46,801 bases of DNA from positions 1 to 46,801 of the forward strand of contig NZ_RCYZ01000017.1 in assembly GCF_006439025.1 (NCBI RefSeq), in the 5' to 3' direction. The translations under genes and the position numbers were made by a program. This document shows positions 27,201-34,325 of the stretch, piece by piece. The notes below the pieces were generated by a model. The model worked only from the letters and a program-made list of their open reading frames with translations, searched no databases and was not told the DNA's origin. Positions within the stretch are counted from its first letter, which is position 1. Each line of letters opens with the position of its first letter. This DNA is from Hymenobacter nivis. Its GTDB lineage: Bacteria > Bacteroidota > Bacteroidia > Cytophagales > Hymenobacteraceae.

Positions 27201-27470
27201 GCCCTGCTCGTCGGTAACAGTACCCTTGGAAGTGCCCTTCAGCAGGACGTTGACGCCCGGCAGCGGCTCGCCCTTGGTGTCGGTGACGGTACCCAGCACC
27301 TCAATCTCGGCCACGGCCAGCCGGGCGGCGGCCAGCAAGGGCGGTGCGCTGGCCCGGCTCGGCTCGCCAGGGGCCCCGGCGGCCACGCCAACGGTAGCGC
27401 ACCAAGCCAGCGGAACCAAGGAAAAACGAAAAGCACGACGCGCCTTCCCATCGGGTATTGTACGTTGCAT
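24243..27470 (-). CDS. SusC/RagA-family TonB-dependent outer-membrane transporter
   Basis: A 1075-residue TonB-linked porin. After a signal sequence (about 1-33) comes a carboxypeptidase-like regulatory domain (about 58-135, GTVTDTKGEPLPGVNVLLKG). A TonB-box-like DDVVVVGYGTQ follows at about 135-145. The plug domain contains GRIPGVTGRQ, IQIRNLGDPLYVIDG and GVILVTTKRGK. The rest is a 22-stranded barrel ending with VQRLINTGFSVTF. It imports the substrate captured by SusD using TonB energy. It is the first gene of the susC-susD-DUF3823 operon. The start ATG at 27470 has a TATGTTTG element 22 bases upstream on the minus strand, which would leave a very short leader. A start at a later codon is possible but would cut into the signal sequence. 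Confidence 0.96.
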   Translation of the reverse strand: MQRTIPDGKARRAFRFSLVPLAWCATVGVAAGAPGEPSRASAPPLLAAARLAVAEIEVLGTVTDTKGEPLPGVNVLLKGTSKGTVTDEQGRFRLKAPDTGAVLVISFVGFRRQEIPVTGDARVAVKLEAEDTSLDDVVVVGYGTQSRATITGAVGKVSDAELVRTPAVAATTALVGRIPGVTGRQADARPGNGTSIQIRNLGDPLYVIDGVQSDVGAFNNLGLNDIESVSVLKDASAAIYGMRAANGVILVTTKRGKLGKPVINVNGYYGIQNYTTFPHPANAYQHQRALVESEQNNAEQQHRAPNPVKDPVSGKILTADELEKWRQGTEPGYKSYDYYKEIFRPNVPQLYGNASVSGSSDNVSYYLSGSYLDQKALLEDYFFRRYNIQSNLEAKVTPKLRIGTQIYGRLERRHTVGVPGIDDYFNPFLSVFSMWPTEAPYANDNPAYINNTHSVNVNPATYKEAVTGYGDDDYRAAKANLYGQYDFDFGLSVRATGSYNYTANTFSGFEYTYNAYTYNPTTQNYDQTGGNQNPWRETHRRAVIERFGQLQLNYNKQFGDHGLAATAAYERFDSDNRYNVVHTVPPNNTIPLQYFSNQDYLYDEINETARAGYVGRVGYNYKQKYLLEVLGRYDGSWLFAPGSRFGFFPAATAGYRIAEESFIKDNGIGRVLTELKLRGSYGLTGSDPNGLAPYSYYQGYDFGSGASVLNGNYVIGVRPRGLPITTLSWVRNKTVNVGVDFGLFGGKLAGTFDIFRRRREGLPGLNPNVVLPQEVGYSLNQENRNSDETKGLEGGLTYSGGTTSGFTYSVGAHATLARRFDLSYGQRFGNSYDRYRNGYENRWGDIGWGYQVEGQFQSQQEIADHKVDNDNQGNRTQLPGDLIYKDVNGDGVINGLDERPIGYLQGGQPLVTYALNTSFGYKNFSLNIDVVGAGMQTFQRAYELLIPFQNNGTSPAYTFEDRWHHADPYNVDSPWVPGKNPSIRRDGGGNNFRNNDFWIKTVRYVRLRNVELGYNLPKSLISRAGLQGVRVYVNATNLLTFSTLSDIDVDPEVASGNGLQYPVQRLINTGFSVTF

Positions 27471-27491
27471 AAGGTGTTCGTTTAGTGAGGA

Positions 27492-27513
27492 ACAAACATA
27501 TACAATCGTTTGT
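27492..27513 (-). promoter_or_regulatory. susC promoter element with overlapping candidate operator
   Basis: On the minus strand, TATGTTTG (27500-27493) matches TAnnTTTG. Directly upstream of it lies ACAAACGATTGT (27513-27502), a dyad with ACAA/TTGT arms. The same 12-mer occurs again at 27842-27831. A regulator binding there would control susC. No anti-sigma/ECF pair is encoded nearby, so the regulator is not identified. Confidence 0.5.
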
Positions 27514-27702
27514 GTACGTCATAATACTTTCGCAATCACCGCTGGTATGAACGGGCTTTTATACTAGTATTTGTAAAGTTAAATAATTGATTAACTGTTT
27601 AATATAATGTATTCCCTGCTTAAAACAAAGCAAAAATTATTTTTAATTGTATTTTATCAACTCCATCGTACTATAGTAGCGTGTTAGCTAGAAAATCGTT
27701 GT

Positions 27703-27734
27703 CCTTTGCCGTGGCTGGCCACAGCAGGCAAAGG
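27703..27734. repeat. Intergenic inverted repeat
   Basis: CCTTTGCC (27703-27710) pairs with GGCAAAGG (27727-27734). Inside, GTGGCTGGCCAC is itself palindromic. No T run follows on either strand, so it is not an intrinsic terminator. Role unknown. Confidence 0.5.
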
Positions 27735-28086
27735 CCGGGAGAAACGGCAAGAGCAGCGTAGCCACCGCTGCAAAAAAAATGATAAAGCAGCAATTTATTG
27801 GCTGTTTCCCGCCTTGCGGTAGCGCTATGCACAATCGTTTGTACAAAGCGCGGGGGCCCTGGTACGGCCGGGCCAGGCCGCCCGGGGCCCCCAGGGCCCC
27901 GGTAGCCGCGCCGGGGCCCCGGGGGCCGCAAAAGCGCGGCGGTGGCCCGGGGCGGCTTGCGGTTGGGGCGCAGGTGGGCGTAGTTTAGGGATTCTTCCAG
28001 AAATAGTTTGCTTTTAACCGCGGCCGGGCCGGGAAGGTCGGCCGCCTTTTACCGTTTCCGCCCGGCCCCCGGGGGCCCTACTTACT

Positions 28087-30141
28087 ATGAAAAAACTGCT
28101 ACCCCTGCTGGCCGCCCTGGCCCTGCCGCCGCTGGCCGCCCGCGCCCAGACGGCCCCCGCCCCGCGCCCCCTGAGCCTGCGCGACCTGGCCCAGATGCGC
28201 GACGTGGCCGACCCCAACCTCTCGCCCGACGGGGCCTGGGTGGCCTACACCGTGGCCCGCGTGGACACGGCCACCGACAAGCGCGACGCCGACATCTGGA
28301 TGGCCCGCACCGACGGCAGCCAGAACCTGCGCATCACCACCAACCCGGCCAGCGAAAGCAAGCCCCGCTTCAGCCCCGACGGCAAGTACCTGAGCTTCGT
28401 GTCGAGCCGCGGCGAGGACGACGGCGGCAACGCCCAGCTCTGGCTGTTGAACCGCGCCGGCGGTGAGGCCGAGAAAGTCACCAAGCTCAAGGGCAGCGTG
28501 TCGGACTACGTGTGGAGCCCCGACGGCCAGCGCATTGCCATGATCCTCAAGGATGCCGACCCCGACTCGCTCACCGCCGCCCAGAAGGTGAAAAAGAAAA
28601 CCGCGCCGCCCATCGTCATTGATAGGTTCCAGTTCAAGAAGGACGTGGACGGCTACCTCAACCAGCAGCGCCAGCACCTCTACGTGTTCGACGTGGCCAC
28701 GCGCCGGCTCGTGTGCCTCACCCCGGGGCCCTACGACGAGCACCTGCCCGCCTGGAGCCCCGACGGCAAGCAGCTAGCCTTCAGCAGCAAGCGCGGCCCC
28801 GACCCCGACCGCCACGACAACTACGACCTGTTCCTGATCGACGCCAAAGCTGGGGCCCAAGCCCGGCCGCTGCTCGCCACCGACGTGCCCGAGAGCGCGC
28901 CCAACTACGGCAGCCGCCCCGTGTGGAGCCCCGACGGCCGCCGCCTCGCCTTCGTGCAGGGCGGCCCCAAGGAGCAGCTCGTGTACGCCCTGCACCAGCT
29001 GATGGTGGTGGACGTGGCCGGGGGCCCCGCCCGCGCCCTCACCGCCGGCCTCGACCGCAACACCACCCAGCCCGAGTGGGCCCCCGACGGCAAAAGCCTC
29101 TACTTCCTGCTCGAAGACGACCGCGCCGAATCGCTGATGCGGGTGCCGGCCGCCGGCGGCAAGCTGGAGAAAGTGCTGGCCGGCCCGCGCCAGGTGGGCG
29201 ACTTCGCCATGGCCGCCAAGGGCCAGCTCGTGGTGCTCAGCAGCCAGCCCCAGCAGCCCACCGAGGTGTATGCGCTGGACAAGAAGGGGGCCCTAAAACC
29301 GCTCTCGAAGCAGAACGACGCGTGGTTGAAGGGCGTCACGCTCGGCGCCGTCGAGCCCATCCAGGCCAAAAGCAAGGACGGCACGCTGGTGAGCGGCTTC
29401 ACCATCAAGCCCGTGGGCTACCAGGCGGGGCGCAAGTACCCCACCATCTTGCGCATCCACGGGGGCCCCGTGGCGCAGTTCGGCTACGGCTTTTCGTTTG
29501 AGTGGCAATACTTTGCCGCCAACGGCTACGCCGTGGTGGTGGCCAACCCGCGCGGCAGCTCGGGCCGTGGCCTGGAGTACAGTAAGGCCATTTTTGCCGA
29601 TTGGGGCAATAAGGACACCGACGACGTGCTGGCCGTGGTGGACTACGCCGTGGCCCAGGGCCTGGCCGACCCCGACCGCCTTGGCGTGGGCGGCTGGAGC
29701 TACGGCGGCATCATGACCGACCAGGTCATTGCCCGCGACCAGCGCTTCAAAGCGGCCGTGAGCGGCGCCAGCATCGCCAACGTGCTGGCCGGCTACGGCA
29801 CCGATCAGTACATCCGCGACTACGAAACCGAGCTGGGCACGCCCTGGAAAAATCCCGACGTGTACATGCGCGTCTCGTACCCCTTCTACCACGCCGACCG
29901 CATTAAAACGCCCACGCTCTTCGTGTGCGGCGAGAAGGATTTCAACGTGCCCCTGCTCAACACCGAGCAGATGTACCAGGCCCTCAAAAGCCTCAACGTG
30001 CCCACCCAACTCGTCATTTACCCCGGTCAATTCCACGGCGTCACCACCCCTAGCTACGTCAAGGACCGCTACGTGCGCTACCTGGGCTGGTACAACAAAT
30101 ACCTCATGCCCAAGGGCACGGCCGCGGCTTCCGGGCAGTAG
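28087..30141 (+). CDS. Exported S9-family (prolyl oligopeptidase-type) serine peptidase
   Basis: A 684-residue protein with a signal peptide (MKKLLPLLAALALPPLAARAQ). A seven-bladed propeller (about 30-420) repeats the WD40-like phrase SPDGK or SPDGR five times or more. The alpha/beta hydrolase domain (about 430-684) has IHGGP for the oxyanion region, Ser538 in GWSYGG, Asp618 in CGEKDFNVP and His650 in PGQFHG. Members are acylaminoacyl- or dipeptidyl-peptidases acting on short peptides in the periplasm. It is divergent from the SusC operon, across a shared regulatory region, which supports a joint role in peptide use. A perfect-palindrome terminator follows at 30178-30209. Confidence 0.95.
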   Translation: MKKLLPLLAALALPPLAARAQTAPAPRPLSLRDLAQMRDVADPNLSPDGAWVAYTVARVDTATDKRDADIWMARTDGSQNLRITTNPASESKPRFSPDGKYLSFVSSRGEDDGGNAQLWLLNRAGGEAEKVTKLKGSVSDYVWSPDGQRIAMILKDADPDSLTAAQKVKKKTAPPIVIDRFQFKKDVDGYLNQQRQHLYVFDVATRRLVCLTPGPYDEHLPAWSPDGKQLAFSSKRGPDPDRHDNYDLFLIDAKAGAQARPLLATDVPESAPNYGSRPVWSPDGRRLAFVQGGPKEQLVYALHQLMVVDVAGGPARALTAGLDRNTTQPEWAPDGKSLYFLLEDDRAESLMRVPAAGGKLEKVLAGPRQVGDFAMAAKGQLVVLSSQPQQPTEVYALDKKGALKPLSKQNDAWLKGVTLGAVEPIQAKSKDGTLVSGFTIKPVGYQAGRKYPTILRIHGGPVAQFGYGFSFEWQYFAANGYAVVVANPRGSSGRGLEYSKAIFADWGNKDTDDVLAVVDYAVAQGLADPDRLGVGGWSYGGIMTDQVIARDQRFKAAVSGASIANVLAGYGTDQYIRDYETELGTPWKNPDVYMRVSYPFYHADRIKTPTLFVCGEKDFNVPLLNTEQMYQALKSLNVPTQLVIYPGQFHGVTTPSYVKDRYVRYLGWYNKYLMPKGTAAASGQ

Positions 30142-30177
30142 TCTGGAACTGCTGATTTAAAAAGATCTATCAAAACG

Positions 30178-30209
30178 AAAAGCCCGCGGCAATTGCCGCG
30201 GGCTTTTTT
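30178..30209. terminator. Perfect-palindrome terminator, copy 1 of a second pair
   Basis: AGCCCGCGGCAA (30181-30192) and TTGCCGCGGGCT (30193-30204) are exact complements, preceded by an A run and followed by a T run to 30209. It ends the S9 peptidase transcript. A near copy lies at 31117-31168, beyond the next gene. Confidence 0.9.
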
Positions 30210-30363
30210 GTTGAAAGCTGTATCTGGCGTAGCCGTTTGGGGCCCCGGAGGAAGTAGGCGTGCTGCGAAGTGGGAAAGCGATATTAGTTTGCTTTCTAAG
30301 GCGGTACGTCCATCACCAGTCCAGAATGCTCCTTCGCCTCGAACCTGCAACCGCTTCACTGTC

Positions 30364-31077
30364 ATGACTGCTACCAACCAATCGCTCCGGCTGCTCCAGG
30401 TGTGGGTGGGGGCCCTAACGCTGCTGGTGCTGGCCCTGCTGCTGGCGCTGGGCTACTTGCTGCATCAGCAGCCCGGCCGGGAGCTGACAGCCGAACGCAT
30501 CAACATTGTGGAGCCGGACGGCCAGCTCACAATGGTTATTAGCGGTACCCGGCGGCAGCACCCGGGCATGTTGAGCGGCCGCCCCCTGCCGGCGCGCGCG
30601 CGCGGGGCCGGGCTGACATTTTTCAATGAGGCGGGCGACGAGTGCGGTGGCTTGCTCTACAACGGCAACCCGCGCGAGGCCAGCATGGTGTACTCGGTGG
30701 ACCAGTTTCGCAACGACCAGCTGATGCAGCTGCAATACAGCCAGCGCGCGGGCCCTAGTCAAGTGGTGAGGAGCTACGGCCTGAAGCTCTGGGACCGCAA
30801 CGACAGCTTCCCACTAGCGCGGGAACTGGCCTACCTCGATTCGCTGGGGGCCCTGCGCGATACCGCCGCCTACCGGCACGGCCTGGCGCAGCTGGTGGCT
30901 TCGAACAAATTGGGGCCGGAGCGACTGTTTTTGGGGCGAGCAACCACTGGCGAAACCGGCCTTTTCCTGCGCGATTCTAAGGGCCACGTGCGCCTCAAAA
31001 TTTACATCGACGCGCACGACCAACCAGTTATGCAGCTCGTTGACGTCACCGGCAAGCCAACGCCTATACGGCGCTAA
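30364..31077 (+). CDS. Membrane-anchored hypothetical protein
   Basis: A 237-residue protein from the ATG at 30364. One N-terminal transmembrane helix (about 10-33, VGALTLLVLALLLALGYLL) is followed by an extracytoplasmic domain. That domain has two beta-rich units with similar wording: LTAERINIVEPDGQLTMVISG with AGLTFFNEAGDECGGLLYNG, and ERLFLGRATTGETGLFLRDSKGHVRLKIYID. The repeated pattern of strand, D-x-G or N-x-G turn and strand suggests a small propeller or beta-sandwich. I do not recognise a named family. No enzyme motif is visible. It stands alone between two closely related terminators (30178-30209 and 31117-31168). Confidence 0.75.
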   Translation: MTATNQSLRLLQVWVGALTLLVLALLLALGYLLHQQPGRELTAERINIVEPDGQLTMVISGTRRQHPGMLSGRPLPARARGAGLTFFNEAGDECGGLLYNGNPREASMVYSVDQFRNDQLMQLQYSQRAGPSQVVRSYGLKLWDRNDSFPLARELAYLDSLGALRDTAAYRHGLAQLVASNKLGPERLFLGRATTGETGLFLRDSKGHVRLKIYIDAHDQPVMQLVDVTGKPTPIRR

Positions 31078-31116
31078 TTATTCGGCTTCTCAATAATTAG
31101 TTTAGTGAATTCAGTG

Positions 31117-31168
31117 ATTATTAATTAAAAAGCCCGCGACAATTGCCGCGGGCTTTTTAATTAATAAT
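31117..31168. terminator. Long-arm bidirectional terminator, copy 2 of the second pair
   Basis: Perfect 22-base arms (31117-31138 and 31147-31168) surround the 8-base loop ACAATTGC. The GC-rich core (AGCCCGCG and CGCGGGCT) is shared with the terminator at 30178-30209, and the outer part is AT-only. It serves the membrane-anchored gene on the plus strand and leuS on the minus strand. Confidence 0.9.
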
Positions 31169-31172
31169 TGTC

Positions 31173-31196
31173 GGTGTAATTATTAATAATTACACC
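31173..31196. repeat. 24-bp perfect palindrome overlapping the leuS stop codon
   Basis: GGTGTAATTATT followed by its exact complement AATAATTACACC. The leuS stop (TAA on the minus strand, 31190-31192) lies inside it. It begins 4 bases after the long-arm terminator. In RNA it could form a competing hairpin at the end of leuS. Confidence 0.75.
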
Positions 31197-34156
31197 ACCA
31201 CGTTCACCATGCGGCCGGGGACTACCACTACTTTCTTCACGGCTTTGCCTTCGCCGAAGCGGGCGAGGAAATCGGATTCGCGGATGGCGGTTTCGATTTC
31301 GGCGGCGGTGGCGGTGGCGGCAAACTGGCGCTGGTCGCGCACTTTGCCGTTGATGGCCACGGGGTAAGTCACGTTGGCTTCCACCAGGAACTCCTCGCGG
31401 AACTCGGGGTAGGCGGCCTGGCTGATGCTGCCGGGCGCGTGGCCCAGTTCGGCCCACAGCTCCTCGGCCAGGTGCGGGGCAAACGGGGAGAGTAGCAGCG
31501 TGAGCGGCTCCAGCACGGCGCGCTTGTGGGTGCCGAGGGCCGTTAGCTCGTTCACGGCAATCATGAAGGTGCTGACGCTGGTGTTGAAGCTGAACTTCTC
31601 GATGTCGTGCGCCACCTTTTGGATGACGCGGTGCAAGGTCTTCAACTCGGCGGGCGTGGCGGGCTCGTCCGTCACGGCCAGGGCCCCATCCTCGGGGTGG
31701 AAGAGGCGCCAGAACTTCTTAAGGAAGCTGCCCACGCCCGTGATGCCGTTGGTATTCCAAGGCTTGAACTGCTCCAGGGGCCCCAGGAACATTTCGTACA
31801 GCCGCAGCGCATCCGCGCCGTATTGTGCTACTAGAACGTCGGGGTTCACAACGTTAAATTTTGCCTTCGACATTTTTTCGACTTCCCAGCCACACAAGTA
31901 GCGACCATCGTCTTTAACGAATTCAGCTGAGTTGTAATCGGGCCGCCACTTTTTAAACGCTTCCTTGTCTAATACATCATTATTTACAATGCTGACATCG
32001 ACGTGCAGCGGAGTTGCTAATTCATGTCGATTTAGTGGTTCAACAGTGTACTGGATTGTACCTGACTGAGGAGCATAATCTTGAATATGCTTGTGTAACT
32101 CGCCGCTCAATTCGCCGATTAGCATCCCTCCACCATCGTTTTGAATAGAATCTAAACGGTCTTTGGAAATGAATATGGGTGGTATACCAAGTGACAAAGC
32201 TTCAACCACTGATTTCAATTCTCCATTCTCAACTTGGCCAACTTTGTAAATCAATCGATACACAAAATTCGACCGGCCTAGAATCATCCCCTGGTTGATC
32301 AGTTTCTGGAACGGCTCGGTGCCGGTTACTAGGCCTAAATCCTTCAGGAACAGGTACCAGAAGCGCGAATACAATAGGTGGCCGGTGGCGTGCTCGGCTC
32401 CGCCCATGTAGAGGTCAACTTGGCCCCAGTATTTCTCGGCTTCTTCGGATACGAAGCGGTCGGGGTTTTCGGGGTCCATGTAGCGGAGGTAGTACCAGCT
32501 GGAGCCGGCCCAGCCGGGCATGGTGCTCAGCTCGAACTCGTGCTGGCCGCGGTACTTCCAGTCGGTGGCGCGGCCCAGGGGCGGCTCGCCGTGCTCGGTG
32601 GGCTTGTACTCGTCGATTTCGGGGAGCACGAGCGGCAGGTCGGCTTCGGCCACGCCGTAGGCGGTGCCGTCCTTATAGTACACCGGGATGGGCTCGCCCC
32701 AGTAGCGCTGGCGGCCGAAAATGGCGTCGCGCAGGCGGAAGTTCACCTTGCCCTTGCCCAGGCCCTTCTCTTCGAGGAAGGCGATGAGCGTGGCGGTGGC
32801 CTCCTTGTAGCCCATGCCGTTGACGATGCCCGAGTTGATGTAGCGGCCCTCCTTGGTGGGGTCGGCCTGCTGGTCGAGGTCCTTTTGGGCGTCCGAAATG
32901 GCCGGGATGGGCAAGTCGAAGTGCTTGGCGAAGAGGTAGTCGCGCTGGTCGCCGCTGGGCACGGCCATCACGGCGCCGGTGCCGTAGCCGGCCAGCACGT
33001 AGTCGGCGAGCCAGATGGGCACGGGGGCCCCATCCACGGGGTTGGCGGCGTAGGCCCCGGTGAACACGCCCGATACGTGCTTCACGTCCGACATCCGGTC
33101 GCGTTCCGAGCGGCGCTTGGTGGCGGCGATGTACTCGTCCACGGCTCCGCGCTGCGCCGGCGTGGTGAGCTGATCCACCAGCTCGTGCTCGGGGGCCAGC
33201 ACCAGGAACGTGGCTCCGTAAATGGTGTCCACGCGGGTGGTATACACCTTGATGTCAGCGCCTTCGTGGCCCTGCACCGGGAAGGTAACCTCGGCCCCGA
33301 TGCTCTTGCCAATCCAGTTGCGCTGCATCTCCTTCACGGCGTCGGGCCAGTCCAAGGTGTTGAGGCCCTGGAGCAAACGGTCGGCGTAGGCGGTGATGCG
33401 CAGGTTCCACTGCGGCATGAGGCGGCGCTCCACGGGGTACCCGCCGCGCTCCGAGAGGCCGTCCTTCACCTCGTCGTTGCTGAGCACGGTGCCCAGGCCG
33501 GCGCACCAGTTCACGTAGGTGTCCTGCTGGTAGGCCAGGCGGTAGGGGAGGACGGCGGCCAGCTTTTGCTTTTCGGTAAAACTCTGCCACTGGCCGGCCG
33601 TGAAGTCGTGGCGGTCTTCGGCCTCGCCAGCGGCGCGCACGCCCGCGCTGCCGCTCGCGGCAAATTTCTCCTGCAAGGTGCGGATGTGCTCGGCCTTATC
33701 CGTATCCAGGTTGTACCAGCTGTTAAACAGCTGGAGAAAAATCCACTGCGTCCACTTATAGTACTGCGGGTCGGAGGTGCGCACCTCGCGGCTCCAATCG
33801 TAGCTAAAGCCCAGCTGCTGGAGCTGGCGGATGTAGGTTTCGATGTTCTTCTCCGTGGTCACGGCCGGGTGCTGGCCGGTCTGAATGGCGTACTGCTCGG
33901 CGGGCAGGCCAAACGAGTCGAACCCCATGGGGTGCAGCACGTTGCGGCCCTGCAGGCGCTGATAGCGGGCCACGATGTCGGAGGCGATGTAGCCCAGCGG
34001 GTGCCCCACGTGCAGCCCCGCCCCGGACGGGTACGGGAACATGTCGAGCACGTAGTACTTCGGCTTGCTGGAGTGGTTGTCGGCCTTGAAAGTCTGGTGG
34101 GTTTTCCAGTGGGCTTGCCACTTTTTTTCAATCTCCTGGGGGCTGTAGACGGGCAT
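31190..34156 (-). CDS. leuS: Leucyl-tRNA synthetase with unusual insertion and KMSKA signature
   Basis: A 988-residue class I synthetase that charges tRNA-Leu. The HIGH motif is HVGH at 49-52, within PYPSGAGLHVGHPLGY. The CP1 editing domain includes YTTRVDTIYGATFLVLAPEH and GTGAVMAVPSGDQRDY. The catalytic site region has YMGGAEHATGHLLYSRFW. The KMSKS loop reads KMSKA (761-765; codon GCA for the last residue). The C-terminal anticodon and tRNA-binding domains end with VAINGKVRDQRQF. Between the catalytic core and KMSKA (about residues 619-775) the DNA is AT-rich and the protein seems 50-70 residues longer than I expect for Bacteroidota. The start is the ATG at 34156 (MPVYSPQEIEKKWQ); a TTG eight codons earlier is less likely. 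Divergent from dnaG. Confidence 0.97.
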   Translation of the reverse strand: MPVYSPQEIEKKWQAHWKTHQTFKADNHSSKPKYYVLDMFPYPSGAGLHVGHPLGYIASDIVARYQRLQGRNVLHPMGFDSFGLPAEQYAIQTGQHPAVTTEKNIETYIRQLQQLGFSYDWSREVRTSDPQYYKWTQWIFLQLFNSWYNLDTDKAEHIRTLQEKFAASGSAGVRAAGEAEDRHDFTAGQWQSFTEKQKLAAVLPYRLAYQQDTYVNWCAGLGTVLSNDEVKDGLSERGGYPVERRLMPQWNLRITAYADRLLQGLNTLDWPDAVKEMQRNWIGKSIGAEVTFPVQGHEGADIKVYTTRVDTIYGATFLVLAPEHELVDQLTTPAQRGAVDEYIAATKRRSERDRMSDVKHVSGVFTGAYAANPVDGAPVPIWLADYVLAGYGTGAVMAVPSGDQRDYLFAKHFDLPIPAISDAQKDLDQQADPTKEGRYINSGIVNGMGYKEATATLIAFLEEKGLGKGKVNFRLRDAIFGRQRYWGEPIPVYYKDGTAYGVAEADLPLVLPEIDEYKPTEHGEPPLGRATDWKYRGQHEFELSTMPGWAGSSWYYLRYMDPENPDRFVSEEAEKYWGQVDLYMGGAEHATGHLLYSRFWYLFLKDLGLVTGTEPFQKLINQGMILGRSNFVYRLIYKVGQVENGELKSVVEALSLGIPPIFISKDRLDSIQNDGGGMLIGELSGELHKHIQDYAPQSGTIQYTVEPLNRHELATPLHVDVSIVNNDVLDKEAFKKWRPDYNSAEFVKDDGRYLCGWEVEKMSKAKFNVVNPDVLVAQYGADALRLYEMFLGPLEQFKPWNTNGITGVGSFLKKFWRLFHPEDGALAVTDEPATPAELKTLHRVIQKVAHDIEKFSFNTSVSTFMIAVNELTALGTHKRAVLEPLTLLLSPFAPHLAEELWAELGHAPGSISQAAYPEFREEFLVEANVTYPVAINGKVRDQRQFAATATAAEIETAIRESDFLARFGEGKAVKKVVVVPGRMVNVVV

Positions 34157-34325
34157 TTCTTCGCTAGTTGAATCAAGCAAAGGTAAAACAAACGGCGGCG
34201 GGGGCCCTAGCCCGGCGCGAGCCGCTGGTTTCGGCTCTGCGGCCAGGGCCCCGCCAGCCAGCTCCGCCGGGCCGCCAGGGCCCTAGCCGCGGGCGGGTGT
34301 AAATTTGGGTACTTAAGCTGAACCC

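Larger units (their letters stand above)
27471..28086. other. 616-base AT-rich divergent intergenic region
   Basis: The region lies between susC (minus) and the S9 peptidase (plus). Bases 27471-27840 are strikingly AT-rich for this genome; 27841-28086 return to high GC with several GGGCCC blocks. It holds the susC -7 element, two copies of ACAATCGTTTGT (27502-27513 and 27831-27842) and a hairpin at 27703-27734. A minus-strand open frame (27671-27931) is not convincing as a gene. No tRNA or riboswitch was recognised. Confidence 0.6.

Noticed and set aside
25677..27485. 602-codon plus-strand open frame opposite susC
   Set aside because: Shadow frame; low-complexity Val/Gly/Ala/His composition and no family motif.
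27671..27931. 86-codon minus-strand frame in the susC/S9 gap
   Set aside because: Its start lies in a GGGCCC-rich tract and it crosses the hairpin and repeated operator motif; composition changes mid-way. No ribosome site or homologue recognised, although a short real peptide cannot be excluded.
27471..28086. Riboswitch or tRNA in the longest intergenic region
   Set aside because: No conserved riboswitch core, no cloverleaf and no CCA-type end could be found; the visible hairpin lacks flanking helices.
32378..34171. 597-codon plus-strand open frame opposite leuS
   Set aside because: Shadow frame that stops where the AT-rich patch of leuS begins, as expected when absence of stops is only due to high GC.
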